Shown here in pieces: positions 9,905 to 18,880 of a stretch of DNA of 64,000 nt (positions are counted from its first letter, which is position 1; every line of letters starts with the position of its first letter). The DNA is from Granulicella pectinivorans. GTDB lineage: Bacteria; Acidobacteriota; Terriglobia; Terriglobales; Acidobacteriaceae. The notes below the pieces were generated by a model. The model made no database searches. It was given only the letters and a program-made list of their open reading frames with translations, and was not told the DNA's origin. The stretch is taken from positions 2,604,001-2,668,000 of the forward strand of contig NZ_FOZL01000001.1 of the NCBI RefSeq assembly GCF_900114625.1, in the 5' to 3' direction. A program made the translations under genes and the position numbers.

Positions 9905-9954
9905 AAAGAGCTGTCTGTGGGTGGTTGTTTCAAACCAGCCGCAGACAGCTCTTT
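9905..9954 (+). terminator. intrinsic terminator of the second receptor gene
   Basis: AAAGAGCTGTCTG (9905-9917) pairs with CAGACAGCTCTTT (9942-9954); an inner TGGTT/AACCA stem extends it. TTTTCGTTT follows. It separates the receptor from the convergent PIG-L gene. Confidence 0.85.
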
Positions 9955-9996
9955 TCGTTTCACCGAGACATCCTCGCCCGGGCGAACCGCTATGTC

Positions 9997-12882
9997 CTAC
10001 TCGTGAGCCAGCCCCGGATTCTTGCTCAGGCTGAGCAGGTTGGCCATCATCCGGAAGCTTCCTGGGACACCTTCCGGCATCTCACGGAAGAAGGCGAAAG
10101 CGAGATAAACGTAGTAGCCCTTACCGGACCGCGCATAGATGACACCACCCTTTTGCGGATCCTGACCTTTGTCATGGACCTCGGTCAAAGCGGTGTAGTG
10201 CGCGTCGAAAGAGTTCGGGAAACCGTGGCCTCGCTCTTCCACCCAGCCATCGAAGTCGGAGGGAAGAATCTGGTTCGGCCAGGTGAAGAGAGGATCTTTC
10301 GCATTGAGAATCGTGACCTTCGCATCCTCTTCAACGACCTTCTCCGCGTCGCTGGCGACCGTAATGGGGTAGGGAGCGAAGTCGCTCTGATACTCGGGAG
10401 TCTGGTATTCACTGATGACGATGCCACCGTTGTGAACGTAGTCCATAAGCCGCTGGTTGAAGGTGCGGAGTTCGGGGCGTGCCGCATAAGTGCGGATGCC
10501 AAGCACGATGCAGTCGTACGCGCTGAGGTCGGCCTGCGCGATATCGGCCGCCGTGAGTTGCGTGACCATGATGCCGATGTCGCGCAAGGATTGCGGGACA
10601 TCCTCGCCGCTTCCCATGATGTAGGCGACCTTGAGCCCTGGCGCAACCTTCACGTCGACCCCGGTGGTACGGAACTTTGCAGCGCGATACTGTGGGTAGG
10701 GCGTGATGCCGGGGTACCCAATGGTGTGGAAGCCTTCAGTGTATTGCTTGCCGGCGTAGTTCGCGGTGACGGCAATGTCGTAACTCTTCGCTTCCACGTT
10801 CTTCGGCGTGATGGCGAAGTGCAGGTTGGCGTCTTCGTTGTCGCGCATCGTGTGGAAGGTCGCAGTGGCAGGCGAAGCCGTCCAGCCTGCGGGCAGCTTG
10901 AGGTCTACGGTTCCTTCGGCTGGGCCCTTCACGCTCGAGTGAACGGTGACGTCCAGTGCGAGCGTCGTGGACGTGAGGGGCATGATGCCCGCCGGCGGCG
11001 AGACGCGCACGGAGATGGCCGGAGCGATGAGCAGGGGATCGAGGACGACGCCGAACCCATTGGCGCGATGAGCCGTTTGCACAACACCGCGCACCTCCGC
11101 ATGCGTGCCGTTGAAGGTATACGCCGCCGCCGCGGAGAGAGGGTAGGGCATGACCGGCAGATCGAGATACTGCGGCGCCTTCAGGTCGTAGTAGCTCTGT
11201 TCAAGATTGGGCCTGGAAAAGTATGGCTCGGTATAAGGAGCGTCGGCAGGGACGGTCACGGTCAGATAGGCATCCTTCGCAGTGCCCGCCTGAAGTGCGC
11301 CGTCGATGCCGCCCTTCTCCACAGGCTTCCAGTCGCCACCCGTGTTCGGGATAAGGGTAACGCTGTCCACCTGCACTGGCGTAGAACCCTGAGCCGCAAC
11401 ATGGACGCCAACGAGTACCGACTGGCCGGCGATGGCCGTACCGGTAGCAGCCGCGCCGGAGAAGACGCCATCCGTGGGGCCCATGGGGCCAAAGCGGCCG
11501 ACCTGAGGCATCTTCGCCTGGACCGTCGCCAGCAGGGACATCCCCAGGGACTGGCCAAGCGCAAAGTTGAACTGCTCCTTCTTCAACTCGAGTTCGTGGA
11601 GTGCGTTGTAGCGCGCCTCCTCCGGGATATTGGCGGACCGGAGTGAGTCGATCAGAGCTCGTGTGAGGTCCAGCCCACGTGCCAGAGCCGGTGCGCTCTT
11701 TGCGGGATCGTTGGCATCGTAGACGCGCGTTGCTTCGTCGACCTGCGCCGCGATGGCCTGGAGACGGGAGCGGACTTCGGGCTGGCTCTTTGCGGGCAGG
11801 TATCCTGCGATGCCGGGAAGCGAGATGTCGATGCCATCGAAGAAGCTCTGCTCATGCTCCGGCAGGGCAGCTCCGTTTACCCGCGAAGCATAGAGATGGT
11901 ACGGGCTGTCGAACTTCCCCGGTGCCGGGATAGGAACGCCGCCGGTCTGCGACTTCTGCTCGTTGAGTCCTTCGCGTGCAATCTGCAGGTAGTTGTTGCC
12001 GTAAAGCGCGTTGTACTCGCCCTCTGGCACGGTCAACGTGGCGGTGGGAACGCCCTCGATTGGTTTGCCCGTAACGTAGTTCTTGAAACGAACCGGCTCC
12101 CACTTTCCGGTTGCATAGTCGAAGATGCCCTTCGGCGTAACCTGCGCAAACGGAACGCGCGCATAGACCTTCAGGGGCTTCCAGGGTTGCAGGCCTTCCT
12201 TGATCTGCTCAGGAAACATCGTTGGATCGCCGGCTGCATGGAAGACCTCTTGTGCCATGAGGCCAGCAGTCTGATGATGGCCATGCCCGTCCGACACGTA
12301 CCCGGCGAAGACGCTGGTGACGACCATGGGCCGCGTGATCCGGACAACACGAACGACATCCCGCAGCACACGATCGTGATCCCACTGCTTCAGGGCCTCT
12401 TCGAGTGTCTTCGAGAATCCGAAGTCCGCGACGCGTGTGTAAAAGAGATGCACACCGTAATAGCGGTTCGCGGCAAGGTGCTCCTGGGTGCGCAGGATAC
12501 CGAGTTGGTCCCAGAAATCTCCCGTCATCACGTTCTGGCCGCCTTCACCCCGGTTCAGCGCGAGCAGGGAGACGTCCGCGCCAAGTCCACGGCTTTCATA
12601 GGCGAGCATCCCACCGTCTTCATCATCGGGATGTGCGTTGATCTGGATGAGGCTCGCACGGGTATGGAGGCGGCGCAGGCTTTCAGCAAGGCCGGATGCA
12701 CCGCGCTCGATGGGAAGAGGCTGCGGATACGACGCATCCACCTGAATCTTCATGGGTTCCGGCGTCGGTGTCTGCGCCACGGCGGAGAGGCTGACCGCAC
12801 CAAGAAACATGGCGGTCACGGTTCGTCCTGTTGCCCTTACCGCATAGCTCTTCGCGTTGTTCTGCCAGCTTCCATACTTCAT
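9997..12882 (-). CDS. secreted PIG-L (LmbE-like) deacetylase family protein
   Basis: A 961-residue exported protein. An N-terminal signal peptide (cleavage near AVAQ, residue 37) precedes a PIG-L/LmbE metal-dependent N-deacetylase domain: INAHPDDEDG at 81-90 carries the zinc-binding AHPDDE motif and DGHGHHQTAG near 198-207 supplies the second His set. Roughly the last 600 residues add beta-rich and glutamine-amidotransferase-like segments (ADLSAYDCIVLGIRTYAARPEL), an architecture usual for large secreted bacterial members. The family removes acetyl groups from amino sugars. ATG 12882 has an AGGAGAA ribosome site. The gene is divergent from the ROK regulator, which could control it. The true substrate is unknown. 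Confidence 0.88.
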   Translation of the reverse strand: MKYGSWQNNAKSYAVRATGRTVTAMFLGAVSLSAVAQTPTPEPMKIQVDASYPQPLPIERGASGLAESLRRLHTRASLIQINAHPDDEDGGMLAYESRGLGADVSLLALNRGEGGQNVMTGDFWDQLGILRTQEHLAANRYYGVHLFYTRVADFGFSKTLEEALKQWDHDRVLRDVVRVVRITRPMVVTSVFAGYVSDGHGHHQTAGLMAQEVFHAAGDPTMFPEQIKEGLQPWKPLKVYARVPFAQVTPKGIFDYATGKWEPVRFKNYVTGKPIEGVPTATLTVPEGEYNALYGNNYLQIAREGLNEQKSQTGGVPIPAPGKFDSPYHLYASRVNGAALPEHEQSFFDGIDISLPGIAGYLPAKSQPEVRSRLQAIAAQVDEATRVYDANDPAKSAPALARGLDLTRALIDSLRSANIPEEARYNALHELELKKEQFNFALGQSLGMSLLATVQAKMPQVGRFGPMGPTDGVFSGAAATGTAIAGQSVLVGVHVAAQGSTPVQVDSVTLIPNTGGDWKPVEKGGIDGALQAGTAKDAYLTVTVPADAPYTEPYFSRPNLEQSYYDLKAPQYLDLPVMPYPLSAAAAYTFNGTHAEVRGVVQTAHRANGFGVVLDPLLIAPAISVRVSPPAGIMPLTSTTLALDVTVHSSVKGPAEGTVDLKLPAGWTASPATATFHTMRDNEDANLHFAITPKNVEAKSYDIAVTANYAGKQYTEGFHTIGYPGITPYPQYRAAKFRTTGVDVKVAPGLKVAYIMGSGEDVPQSLRDIGIMVTQLTAADIAQADLSAYDCIVLGIRTYAARPELRTFNQRLMDYVHNGGIVISEYQTPEYQSDFAPYPITVASDAEKVVEEDAKVTILNAKDPLFTWPNQILPSDFDGWVEERGHGFPNSFDAHYTALTEVHDKGQDPQKGGVIYARSGKGYYVYLAFAFFREMPEGVPGSFRMMANLLSLSKNPGLAHE

Positions 12883-12900
12883 CGACGAATTCTCCTGCGA

Positions 12901-12914
12901 ATCCCGATCGGGAT
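12901..12914. promoter_or_regulatory. perfect 14-bp palindrome in the PIG-L leader
   Basis: ATCCCGATCGGGAT is self-complementary and lies 18 bases upstream of the PIG-L start codon, overlapping its likely leader or promoter. It is a candidate operator site; no binding protein can be named. Confidence 0.35.
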
Positions 12915-12995
12915 CGGCGTTCTCGTGGCGAGGCCCAAAATATTCATCAAAAAGTGATCGATTGCTAATGACTTTATAAATTGCTTTAAAAAAGA

Positions 12996-13026
12996 TTGCA
13001 CGAACTTTTTAAAAGTTCCTTATAAT
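12996..13026 (+). promoter_or_regulatory. ROK gene promoter with operator-like inverted repeat
   Basis: TTGCAC (12996-13001) and a consensus TATAAT (13021-13026) are separated by 19 bases. The spacer contains the near-perfect inverted repeat GAACTTTT-T-AAAAGTTC (13002-13018). The surrounding 100 bases are unusually A+T-rich. A repressor bound here would block its own promoter, so autoregulation by the ROK protein encoded just downstream is likely. Confidence 0.55.
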
Positions 13027-13091
13027 CCATGCACAAGCTCATGACGAGACGTGCTACTCCAATCCGCCGCCGCATGACGACAAAGGTCCCG

Positions 13092-14303
13092 ATGACGCAT
13101 CGCACGATCGCTGGGACGCAGGAACCTGCGCGGCCGGCGCAGTTACGCGAGGCGAACGATCGTCTCCTTTTGAAGCTGCTGCGTGCCCACAGTCCATGCT
13201 CCAAGGCGGATCTGGCGCGTTTGTCCGGGCTCACAGCCCCCACGGTTTCAATCGGCGTATCGCGCCTCGTTGGCTTGGGTTTGGCGGAAGAAATGGGTGA
13301 TGGGATCTCGTCCGGTGGGCGTCCACCAGCCATACTTCGATTCAATGAAAAGCATGGTCACGTTGCAGCCGCCGACATCGGTGGCACACGCGTGCGCATG
13401 ATGCTCGCAGACCTTAACGGAAACCCGGTGGCGCAGTGGGACACGCGGATTGGGGAGAACCAGAAGACTCCGCGCGGCGTCGTGAACCTGGTGCAGCAGG
13501 GGCTCACGGCGATGGTGGCTGAGGCCGGAGTCAGTGGGAAGGTCCTGCACATCACCGCCGCGGCACCTGGTATCACCGATGTGAATCGCGGTGTGGTCCT
13601 TGCCGCGCCGAACCTGTCTGGCTGGAACGATGTACCTCTGCGGACGTTGCTGGAGCGCCAGCTTGGAATCCCCGCCGGTGTCGAGAACGATACGAACCTG
13701 GCGGCGGTAGGGGAGCACGCCGAAGGCATGGCGCGCGGCATCGACGACTTCGTCTTCATTGCCATGGGCACCGGTGTGGGTGCGGGCATCTTCCTTCGCG
13801 GAGCGTTGCATCACGGCGCGACATGGTCAGCCGGTGAAATCGGTTATCTTTCGGTCTCGGGGATGCCGAGACAAAGGCTGCTGATGCGTGAGACGGGCCA
13901 GCTCGAACGCATCACCGGCGGTCTCGGGATCGAGGCTCGGTGGAAGGAACTCCTGCGCAAAGAGCGGCGCAGTGTGCGTGAGGAGTTGAGTGTTCTGCGT
14001 GCCTCGCAGATCTTCGATATGGCGGAAGCGGGCGATGCAAGGGCGGAGGAGGTACTCCAGAACACGGGACGCCTTCTTGCCGAGGCTCTGAGTACCATCG
14101 CGCTTCTCTATAACCCTGAGTTGATTGTGCTGGGTGGTGGTGTGGGGGCCCATCCGGCCTTGTGCCGGGTGACCACGCACTACCTGCAGGAAAACGACTT
14201 TGCTATTCCAAAGGTGCGCTCGTCCGCGCTCAGCACGCAGGCGCAACTCTTTGGAGCTGTATCGCTTTCTCTCGCTGCCATTGAAGCGAACCTTCTTTGT
14301 TGA
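13092..14303 (+). CDS. ROK family transcriptional regulator
   Basis: About 403 residues: an N-terminal winged helix (LLRAHSPCSKADLARLSGLT, about residues 30-75) fused to a ROK sugar-kinase fold with phosphate-1 loop AADIGGTRVR, GVENDTNLAAVGEH and GTGVGAGIFL. The zinc-site cluster CxCGxxGC, usual after the H/GE motif in NagC, Mlc and kinases, is replaced by a cysteine-free stretch after GEIGYLSVSG. ATG 13092 is chosen because AAAGG precedes it and because the TATAAT box at 13021 leaves no room for a leader if ATG 13029 is used; 13029 remains possible as a leaderless start. It probably senses a sugar derivative and controls itself, the divergent PIG-L gene and the downstream receptor. Confidence 0.88.
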   Translation: MTHRTIAGTQEPARPAQLREANDRLLLKLLRAHSPCSKADLARLSGLTAPTVSIGVSRLVGLGLAEEMGDGISSGGRPPAILRFNEKHGHVAAADIGGTRVRMMLADLNGNPVAQWDTRIGENQKTPRGVVNLVQQGLTAMVAEAGVSGKVLHITAAAPGITDVNRGVVLAAPNLSGWNDVPLRTLLERQLGIPAGVENDTNLAAVGEHAEGMARGIDDFVFIAMGTGVGAGIFLRGALHHGATWSAGEIGYLSVSGMPRQRLLMRETGQLERITGGLGIEARWKELLRKERRSVREELSVLRASQIFDMAEAGDARAEEVLQNTGRLLAEALSTIALLYNPELIVLGGGVGAHPALCRVTTHYLQENDFAIPKVRSSALSTQAQLFGAVSLSLAAIEANLLC

Positions 14304-14384
14304 CGCTTATCTGTTCTCCCTGTCGCAACAGAATCGATCTTCACGATCTCTACGTTCCGCTGCATCAACTTCTCGGAGGCTCTC

Positions 14385-17309
14385 ATGTCTAAGCTGTCGC
14401 GCACTCTTCTTCTCTCTGCACTCACGTTGTCCCTGACAGCATCGGGATTCAGCCAATCGCAGTCCATCAATGGAACAATCCGTGGCCAAATCACGGATGT
14501 CTCCGGAGCGCCGATCCCCAACGCGGCGGTCACGGTGAAGAACATCGATAACGGCTACACACGGCAGTTGACCTCCGATGGCGAAGGTCGATACATCGCG
14601 CCGAATCTTCCGATCGGGACGTACTCGGTGTCCACCACATCCTCCAACTTTGCGCCCTACACCCAGAGCGGTGTGCACGTGGGTGCCGGTTCCGACAGCA
14701 CGGTGGATGAGTCGCTGAAGACCGGCTCCGTCGGCACTGAGATCACAGTGACGAGCGATTCACCCATGATTGAAGCGGCGCGAGCCGATCTCAGCCGTAC
14801 GATCACCTCGGCCGAAACGCAGAACCTGCCGCTGACTTCACGGAACCCATACAACTTCATTCTGTTTCAACCGGGTGTCTCCGGCCATCCGAATCCGGAG
14901 AACGGTATTCCACGCACGATGAATACGAACGGTCTCGTGGATCGCGTGAACTACCAGCTCGACGGCATGGTGGATACGGAGAGCGACCGCTACGGTCTTC
15001 GTCTCTTCGCTATCTCCGACAGCTACACCGATACGGTGCAGACCATCTCGAATGCCTTCACCCCGGAGTTCGGCAACACGGCCGGCGTGATCTATAACGT
15101 CATCACCCCGGCGGGAACCAACGCGCTGCATGGAGCGGTGCAGTACATCTGGCGTCCGAAGGTGGCGAGCTCCTGCCCCATCCTGCAGAATTGCAATCCG
15201 GGCGCTTCGAACTACAAGCCTCTGCCTGACCTTCACGTCGACGATCTGACCGGCCGCGTGGGCGGACCCATCATCAAGAATCGCGTGTTCTTCTTTGGCG
15301 CTTACGAACACTTGAAGCGCGGAAACCCGCAGGCGATCACCGTCACCCCGGCGAATCAGGCAGCGTTGATCGCCGCCGGTGTGCCGTTGAGCGATTTTGG
15401 AACCGCGCCTCAGGTGCAGCGGGCACAGTGGATGGACGCCCGTCTCGACGTCAACATCAATGCGAAGAACACAGCATTCGTTCGTTATAACTACTTCCGC
15501 AATACGTATCCGTTCAACACGAATGCGGGTGGTCTGTATCTCCAGAGTGCGGAGGCTGACTTCCGCGATCGTGCCCACATCATTGGCGCGCAGTTGATCA
15601 CGACCTTCAAGCCCACGCTGTTGAATGAGTTTCGTGGATCGTGGCCCTATCGCAACCAGCAGCACTTCGCGGGTGCCGCGACCGGGCCCGGCCCGATGGT
15701 GACGATCTCGGGTGTGGCGAACTTCGGCGGTACCAACAGCGCGGGGGATAAGTTCCAGGAGAAGATTCCATCCTTCTCCGACAACGTAACCCTGATCCAT
15801 GGCGGTCACAGCTTCAAGTTCGGAACCGCCCTGCAGAAGAACAACGACACACAGCTTGCCGATGTCTACACGCAGTTCACCTTCGCCACGCTGGCCGATT
15901 ACCTGAATGCCAAGAACGGCATCAACACGAAGTCGTACAGCAACGTCACGGCTTCCATTGGGCGTCCTGGTGCCGGCTATCAGACGGTGTTCTTCGCCCT
16001 CTTTGCACAGGACACCTGGCAGATCACCCATAAGCTGGTCGCCAACTACGGCGTGCGCTATGACCAATACCGCGCTCCGAATGGACTGGCGAATGCTCCT
16101 CTAGCGGAGACCCAAAACTTCCGCATCCCGATGGGCAACTTCGCTCCGAGGGTCGGCCTTTCGTACTCGCCATTTCAGGGCACCGTCGTTCGCCTCAGCG
16201 GTGGCATGTTCTATGAGGCCACACCGACCAACAGCTACTACAACCCGCTGTATGCAAATGGTCTGACAAACACGGGTAATCTCATTGCAACGCTCGGACC
16301 CACGACAGTCGGTGCGCCGAACTTCCCCAACACCTTCAACAATGTGCCGGTGTCGTCGCTGCCGACACCCACGCCGTTTGCGCTGACCTCGAAGTTCAAG
16401 AACGAGTACACCTGGAACATCAACACGCAGGTGGAGCAGGCGCTGGGCAAGAACGATGCGCTGACCATCGGCTACGTCATGACCAATGGCCGCAACCTGC
16501 AGTTCCTGCGCAACAGCAACGTCATCCCAATCCCTGGCGGAGCACTCGCCGATGGTCGCCCCACCTTCAGTTCGACCGTATCGGCGACGACGCGCTATAA
16601 CCCGGCGTTCAACTCGATCCGGTTGATCGATATCGGCGCGAACTCCAGCTATCACGCGCTCATCACCAACTTTGTGCACCGCATGTCGGGTGGGCTTACG
16701 CTCAACGCTTCGTACACCTGGTCGCATGCCATCTCCGATGCGCCCGAAGGCAACAGCTACGAGAACTCGAACTACATCTCGGATCCGACGAATCGCAAGC
16801 GCGATCGCGGCAACAGCTACGTGAACCGTCCCAATGCCTTCACGACGGCGGTTGTGTATCAGCCGGTGTTCAAGTTCAACAGCCGTTTCCTCAGTGCTCT
16901 GGCCTCGAACAACAACCTTGCCGTGCTGGTGAACGCGAGCAGCGGCGATGCGCAGAATGAGGTGACCGGCAGCAACCTCAACGGCGATGCTCTTTCCGTC
17001 GGTCAGCAGAGGCCATTGTTTGTCGGTCGCAACACGCTGCGTACTCCCGCGATCGTGCAGCCGGATGTGCGTTTCACCCGGACCTTCGGAACCTTCTTCG
17101 AACGCGTGAAGCCGCAGATCTTCGTGGAAGCGAACAACGTGTTGAATCGCTCGAACGTCACCAGCATCAACACCACGGCTACAACCATCACCAACCCGGC
17201 TCTTGGACAAGTCGGTGCCGTCACGGCCACAGGCGCACCCAGCCTGGTTCCGACCAGCACCGTGCTTGAGGCACGCATCCTGCAGTTCGGCGCGAAGATC
17301 GAATTCTAG
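14385..17309 (+). CDS. TonB-dependent receptor with carboxypeptidase-regulatory domain (Oar-like)
   Basis: A complete 974-residue receptor with a signal peptide (SKLSRTLLLSALTLSLTASG, cleaved near GFSQ), a carboxypeptidase-regulatory-like domain (GTIRGQITDVSGAPIPNAAV, about 26-110), a plug, and a barrel ending in FGAKIEF. GGAGG stands before ATG 14385. It lies 81 bases after the ROK gene on the same strand and ahead of a lyase gene, so it is probably one regulon with the ROK protein. It is shorter than the other two complete receptors here, with a more compact plug lacking the usual 'NGRNxxxL' wording (it has TSRNPYNFILFQPG). The ligand is unknown. Confidence 0.92.
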   Translation: MSKLSRTLLLSALTLSLTASGFSQSQSINGTIRGQITDVSGAPIPNAAVTVKNIDNGYTRQLTSDGEGRYIAPNLPIGTYSVSTTSSNFAPYTQSGVHVGAGSDSTVDESLKTGSVGTEITVTSDSPMIEAARADLSRTITSAETQNLPLTSRNPYNFILFQPGVSGHPNPENGIPRTMNTNGLVDRVNYQLDGMVDTESDRYGLRLFAISDSYTDTVQTISNAFTPEFGNTAGVIYNVITPAGTNALHGAVQYIWRPKVASSCPILQNCNPGASNYKPLPDLHVDDLTGRVGGPIIKNRVFFFGAYEHLKRGNPQAITVTPANQAALIAAGVPLSDFGTAPQVQRAQWMDARLDVNINAKNTAFVRYNYFRNTYPFNTNAGGLYLQSAEADFRDRAHIIGAQLITTFKPTLLNEFRGSWPYRNQQHFAGAATGPGPMVTISGVANFGGTNSAGDKFQEKIPSFSDNVTLIHGGHSFKFGTALQKNNDTQLADVYTQFTFATLADYLNAKNGINTKSYSNVTASIGRPGAGYQTVFFALFAQDTWQITHKLVANYGVRYDQYRAPNGLANAPLAETQNFRIPMGNFAPRVGLSYSPFQGTVVRLSGGMFYEATPTNSYYNPLYANGLTNTGNLIATLGPTTVGAPNFPNTFNNVPVSSLPTPTPFALTSKFKNEYTWNINTQVEQALGKNDALTIGYVMTNGRNLQFLRNSNVIPIPGGALADGRPTFSSTVSATTRYNPAFNSIRLIDIGANSSYHALITNFVHRMSGGLTLNASYTWSHAISDAPEGNSYENSNYISDPTNRKRDRGNSYVNRPNAFTTAVVYQPVFKFNSRFLSALASNNNLAVLVNASSGDAQNEVTGSNLNGDALSVGQQRPLFVGRNTLRTPAIVQPDVRFTRTFGTFFERVKPQIFVEANNVLNRSNVTSINTTATTITNPALGQVGAVTATGAPSLVPTSTVLEARILQFGAKIEF

Positions 17310-17329
17310 GTCGCTCCGGATCCCGTGGA

Positions 17330-17353
17330 GCGGTGGGCGTTCGCGCCCACCGC
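17330..17353 (+). terminator. intrinsic terminator with UUCG tetraloop
   Basis: GCGGTGGGCG (17330-17339) pairs with CGCCCACCGC (17344-17353) around a TTCG loop, followed by TTCTTCCTT. It ends the receptor transcript 20 bases after its stop codon. Confidence 0.88.
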
Positions 17354-17393
17354 TTCTTCCTTGCACGAAACCAGCACGATAAGATGACTCCCC

Positions 17394-18869
17394 ATGCATA
17401 GTGATTCCAAGGTCTCCACGTTTCCCGCTCCCATCTATCGCGAACATGTATTGACGGCTATCTTCGCGGATGCGCAGCGGCTCTTCCTGCCCTCGCTCGT
17501 TGAAATCGATATGGCCCACCTGGTCATGCTGCGCAAGCAGAACATCGTGACGGCAAAGACAGCCGCCGCCTGCATGCGAGCTTTGCGCGCACTCGATCTT
17601 CAGGCGCTGCGCACAGCTCCCTATGACGGAAGCGTTGAAGACCTCTTCTTTCTCGTGGAAGCAAAGATCGCCGAACTCGCCGGACGAGACGATGCCGGTC
17701 GCTTGCACACGGCACGCTCCCGCAACGACATTGACCTCACCATGTACCGCATGGTGTTGCGTGGCCGCCTCCTGCAGACGCTCGAAAACTCGCTGCGTCT
17801 GCGCGAGACGCTGCTTCGAATCGCACAGGAGAACCGCACCACCCTCATGCCGGCCTACACCCACAACCAGCCGGCCCAGCCGACAACGCTGGGTCACTAC
17901 ATGATGGCGATGATCGAGATCCTCGAGCGCGATGCGGACCGGATCATCGGTTGCTATGCGCGGGTCAATCGCAGTCCCCTCGGTGCCTGCGCAATCACCA
18001 CCACAGGCTTTCCAATCGATCGTCATGTGACAGAGAAGCTACTGGGTTTTCGCGGTCTCGTCGTCAACTCCTATGGAGCGATCGCAGCGGTCGACTATGT
18101 GGCGGAGGCCTGTGGCATCCTCGCAACGGCAATGCTGAGCCTCGGCCGCTTCGCCCAGGACATGCTCCTCTGGTCCACTGCCGAATTCGGATTTCTACGA
18201 CTCTCTGATGGCTACGTGCAGATCAGCAGCATCATGCCGCAGAAGCGCAATCCCGTGCCGCTGGAACATACGCGCATCCTTGCTTCGCGCGCGCTCAATG
18301 AGGCGCAGGCGGTTCTTGGCTCTCTCCACAACACGCCCTTCGCCGACATGAACGATGGCGAAGACTCGTTGCAGCCGCTCGTGGCCCTTGCCTTCGATGA
18401 CGGGCAGCGCGCTCTCGCACTCCTGGGCGGTGCCCTCTCGGAGGCGTCCTTCGACACGGAGCGCATGCGGTCACGCGCCCATGGAAGCTTCCTCACGGTG
18501 ACTGAAGTTGCCGACACGCTGGTCCGAGAGTGCGGAATCTCCTTCCATCAAGCGCATCACATGGTTTCCGCAGCAGTCAGAGCGGCAGTGACGGACGATC
18601 CAACTGCGCTGGCAACGGATCTCTACGCGCGTGCGCGCAAAGAAGGAATCGCCGTAACGCACGATCAACTGGTGCAGGCGCTCGATCCCGTCCACTTCAT
18701 CGCATTGAGGCAGGTCCTGGGCGGTCCGGCACCGGCAGCCCTCGATCCGGAGTTGGCAAGAGCCGAAAAGCAACTGAACACCGATGGCGGATGGCTCAAG
18801 GAAGAACGAACGCATCTGATCGGGGCGCATGACACGCTTCGTTCCGAATGCGATCACCTTCTTCAATAG
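17394..18869 (+). CDS. argininosuccinate lyase / aspartase-fumarase superfamily enzyme
   Basis: A 491-residue protein of the superfamily whose members break a C-N or C-O bond to release fumarate. Conserved blocks are present in order: RLHTARSRNDI (103-113), AYTHNQPAQPTT (154-165) and QISSIMPQKRNP (276-287), the flexible catalytic-serine loop. Housekeeping ArgH normally reads HTGRSRNDQ and THLQxAQP; here the Gly and Gln of the first block are Ala and Ile and the second block is altered, so this is more likely a paralogue acting on another argininosuccinate-like or amino-acid adduct. No other arginine gene is nearby; it follows a receptor gene after a terminator. ATG 17394 has only a weak ribosome site. 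Confidence 0.8.
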   Translation: MHSDSKVSTFPAPIYREHVLTAIFADAQRLFLPSLVEIDMAHLVMLRKQNIVTAKTAAACMRALRALDLQALRTAPYDGSVEDLFFLVEAKIAELAGRDDAGRLHTARSRNDIDLTMYRMVLRGRLLQTLENSLRLRETLLRIAQENRTTLMPAYTHNQPAQPTTLGHYMMAMIEILERDADRIIGCYARVNRSPLGACAITTTGFPIDRHVTEKLLGFRGLVVNSYGAIAAVDYVAEACGILATAMLSLGRFAQDMLLWSTAEFGFLRLSDGYVQISSIMPQKRNPVPLEHTRILASRALNEAQAVLGSLHNTPFADMNDGEDSLQPLVALAFDDGQRALALLGGALSEASFDTERMRSRAHGSFLTVTEVADTLVRECGISFHQAHHMVSAAVRAAVTDDPTALATDLYARARKEGIAVTHDQLVQALDPVHFIALRQVLGGPAPAALDPELARAEKQLNTDGGWLKEERTHLIGAHDTLRSECDHLLQ

Positions 18870-18880
18870 CGCGGACGCCA

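Noticed and set aside
9799..11646. A 615-codon plus-strand frame
   Set aside because: It is antisense to the PIG-L gene, which has motifs, a signal peptide and a ribosome site.
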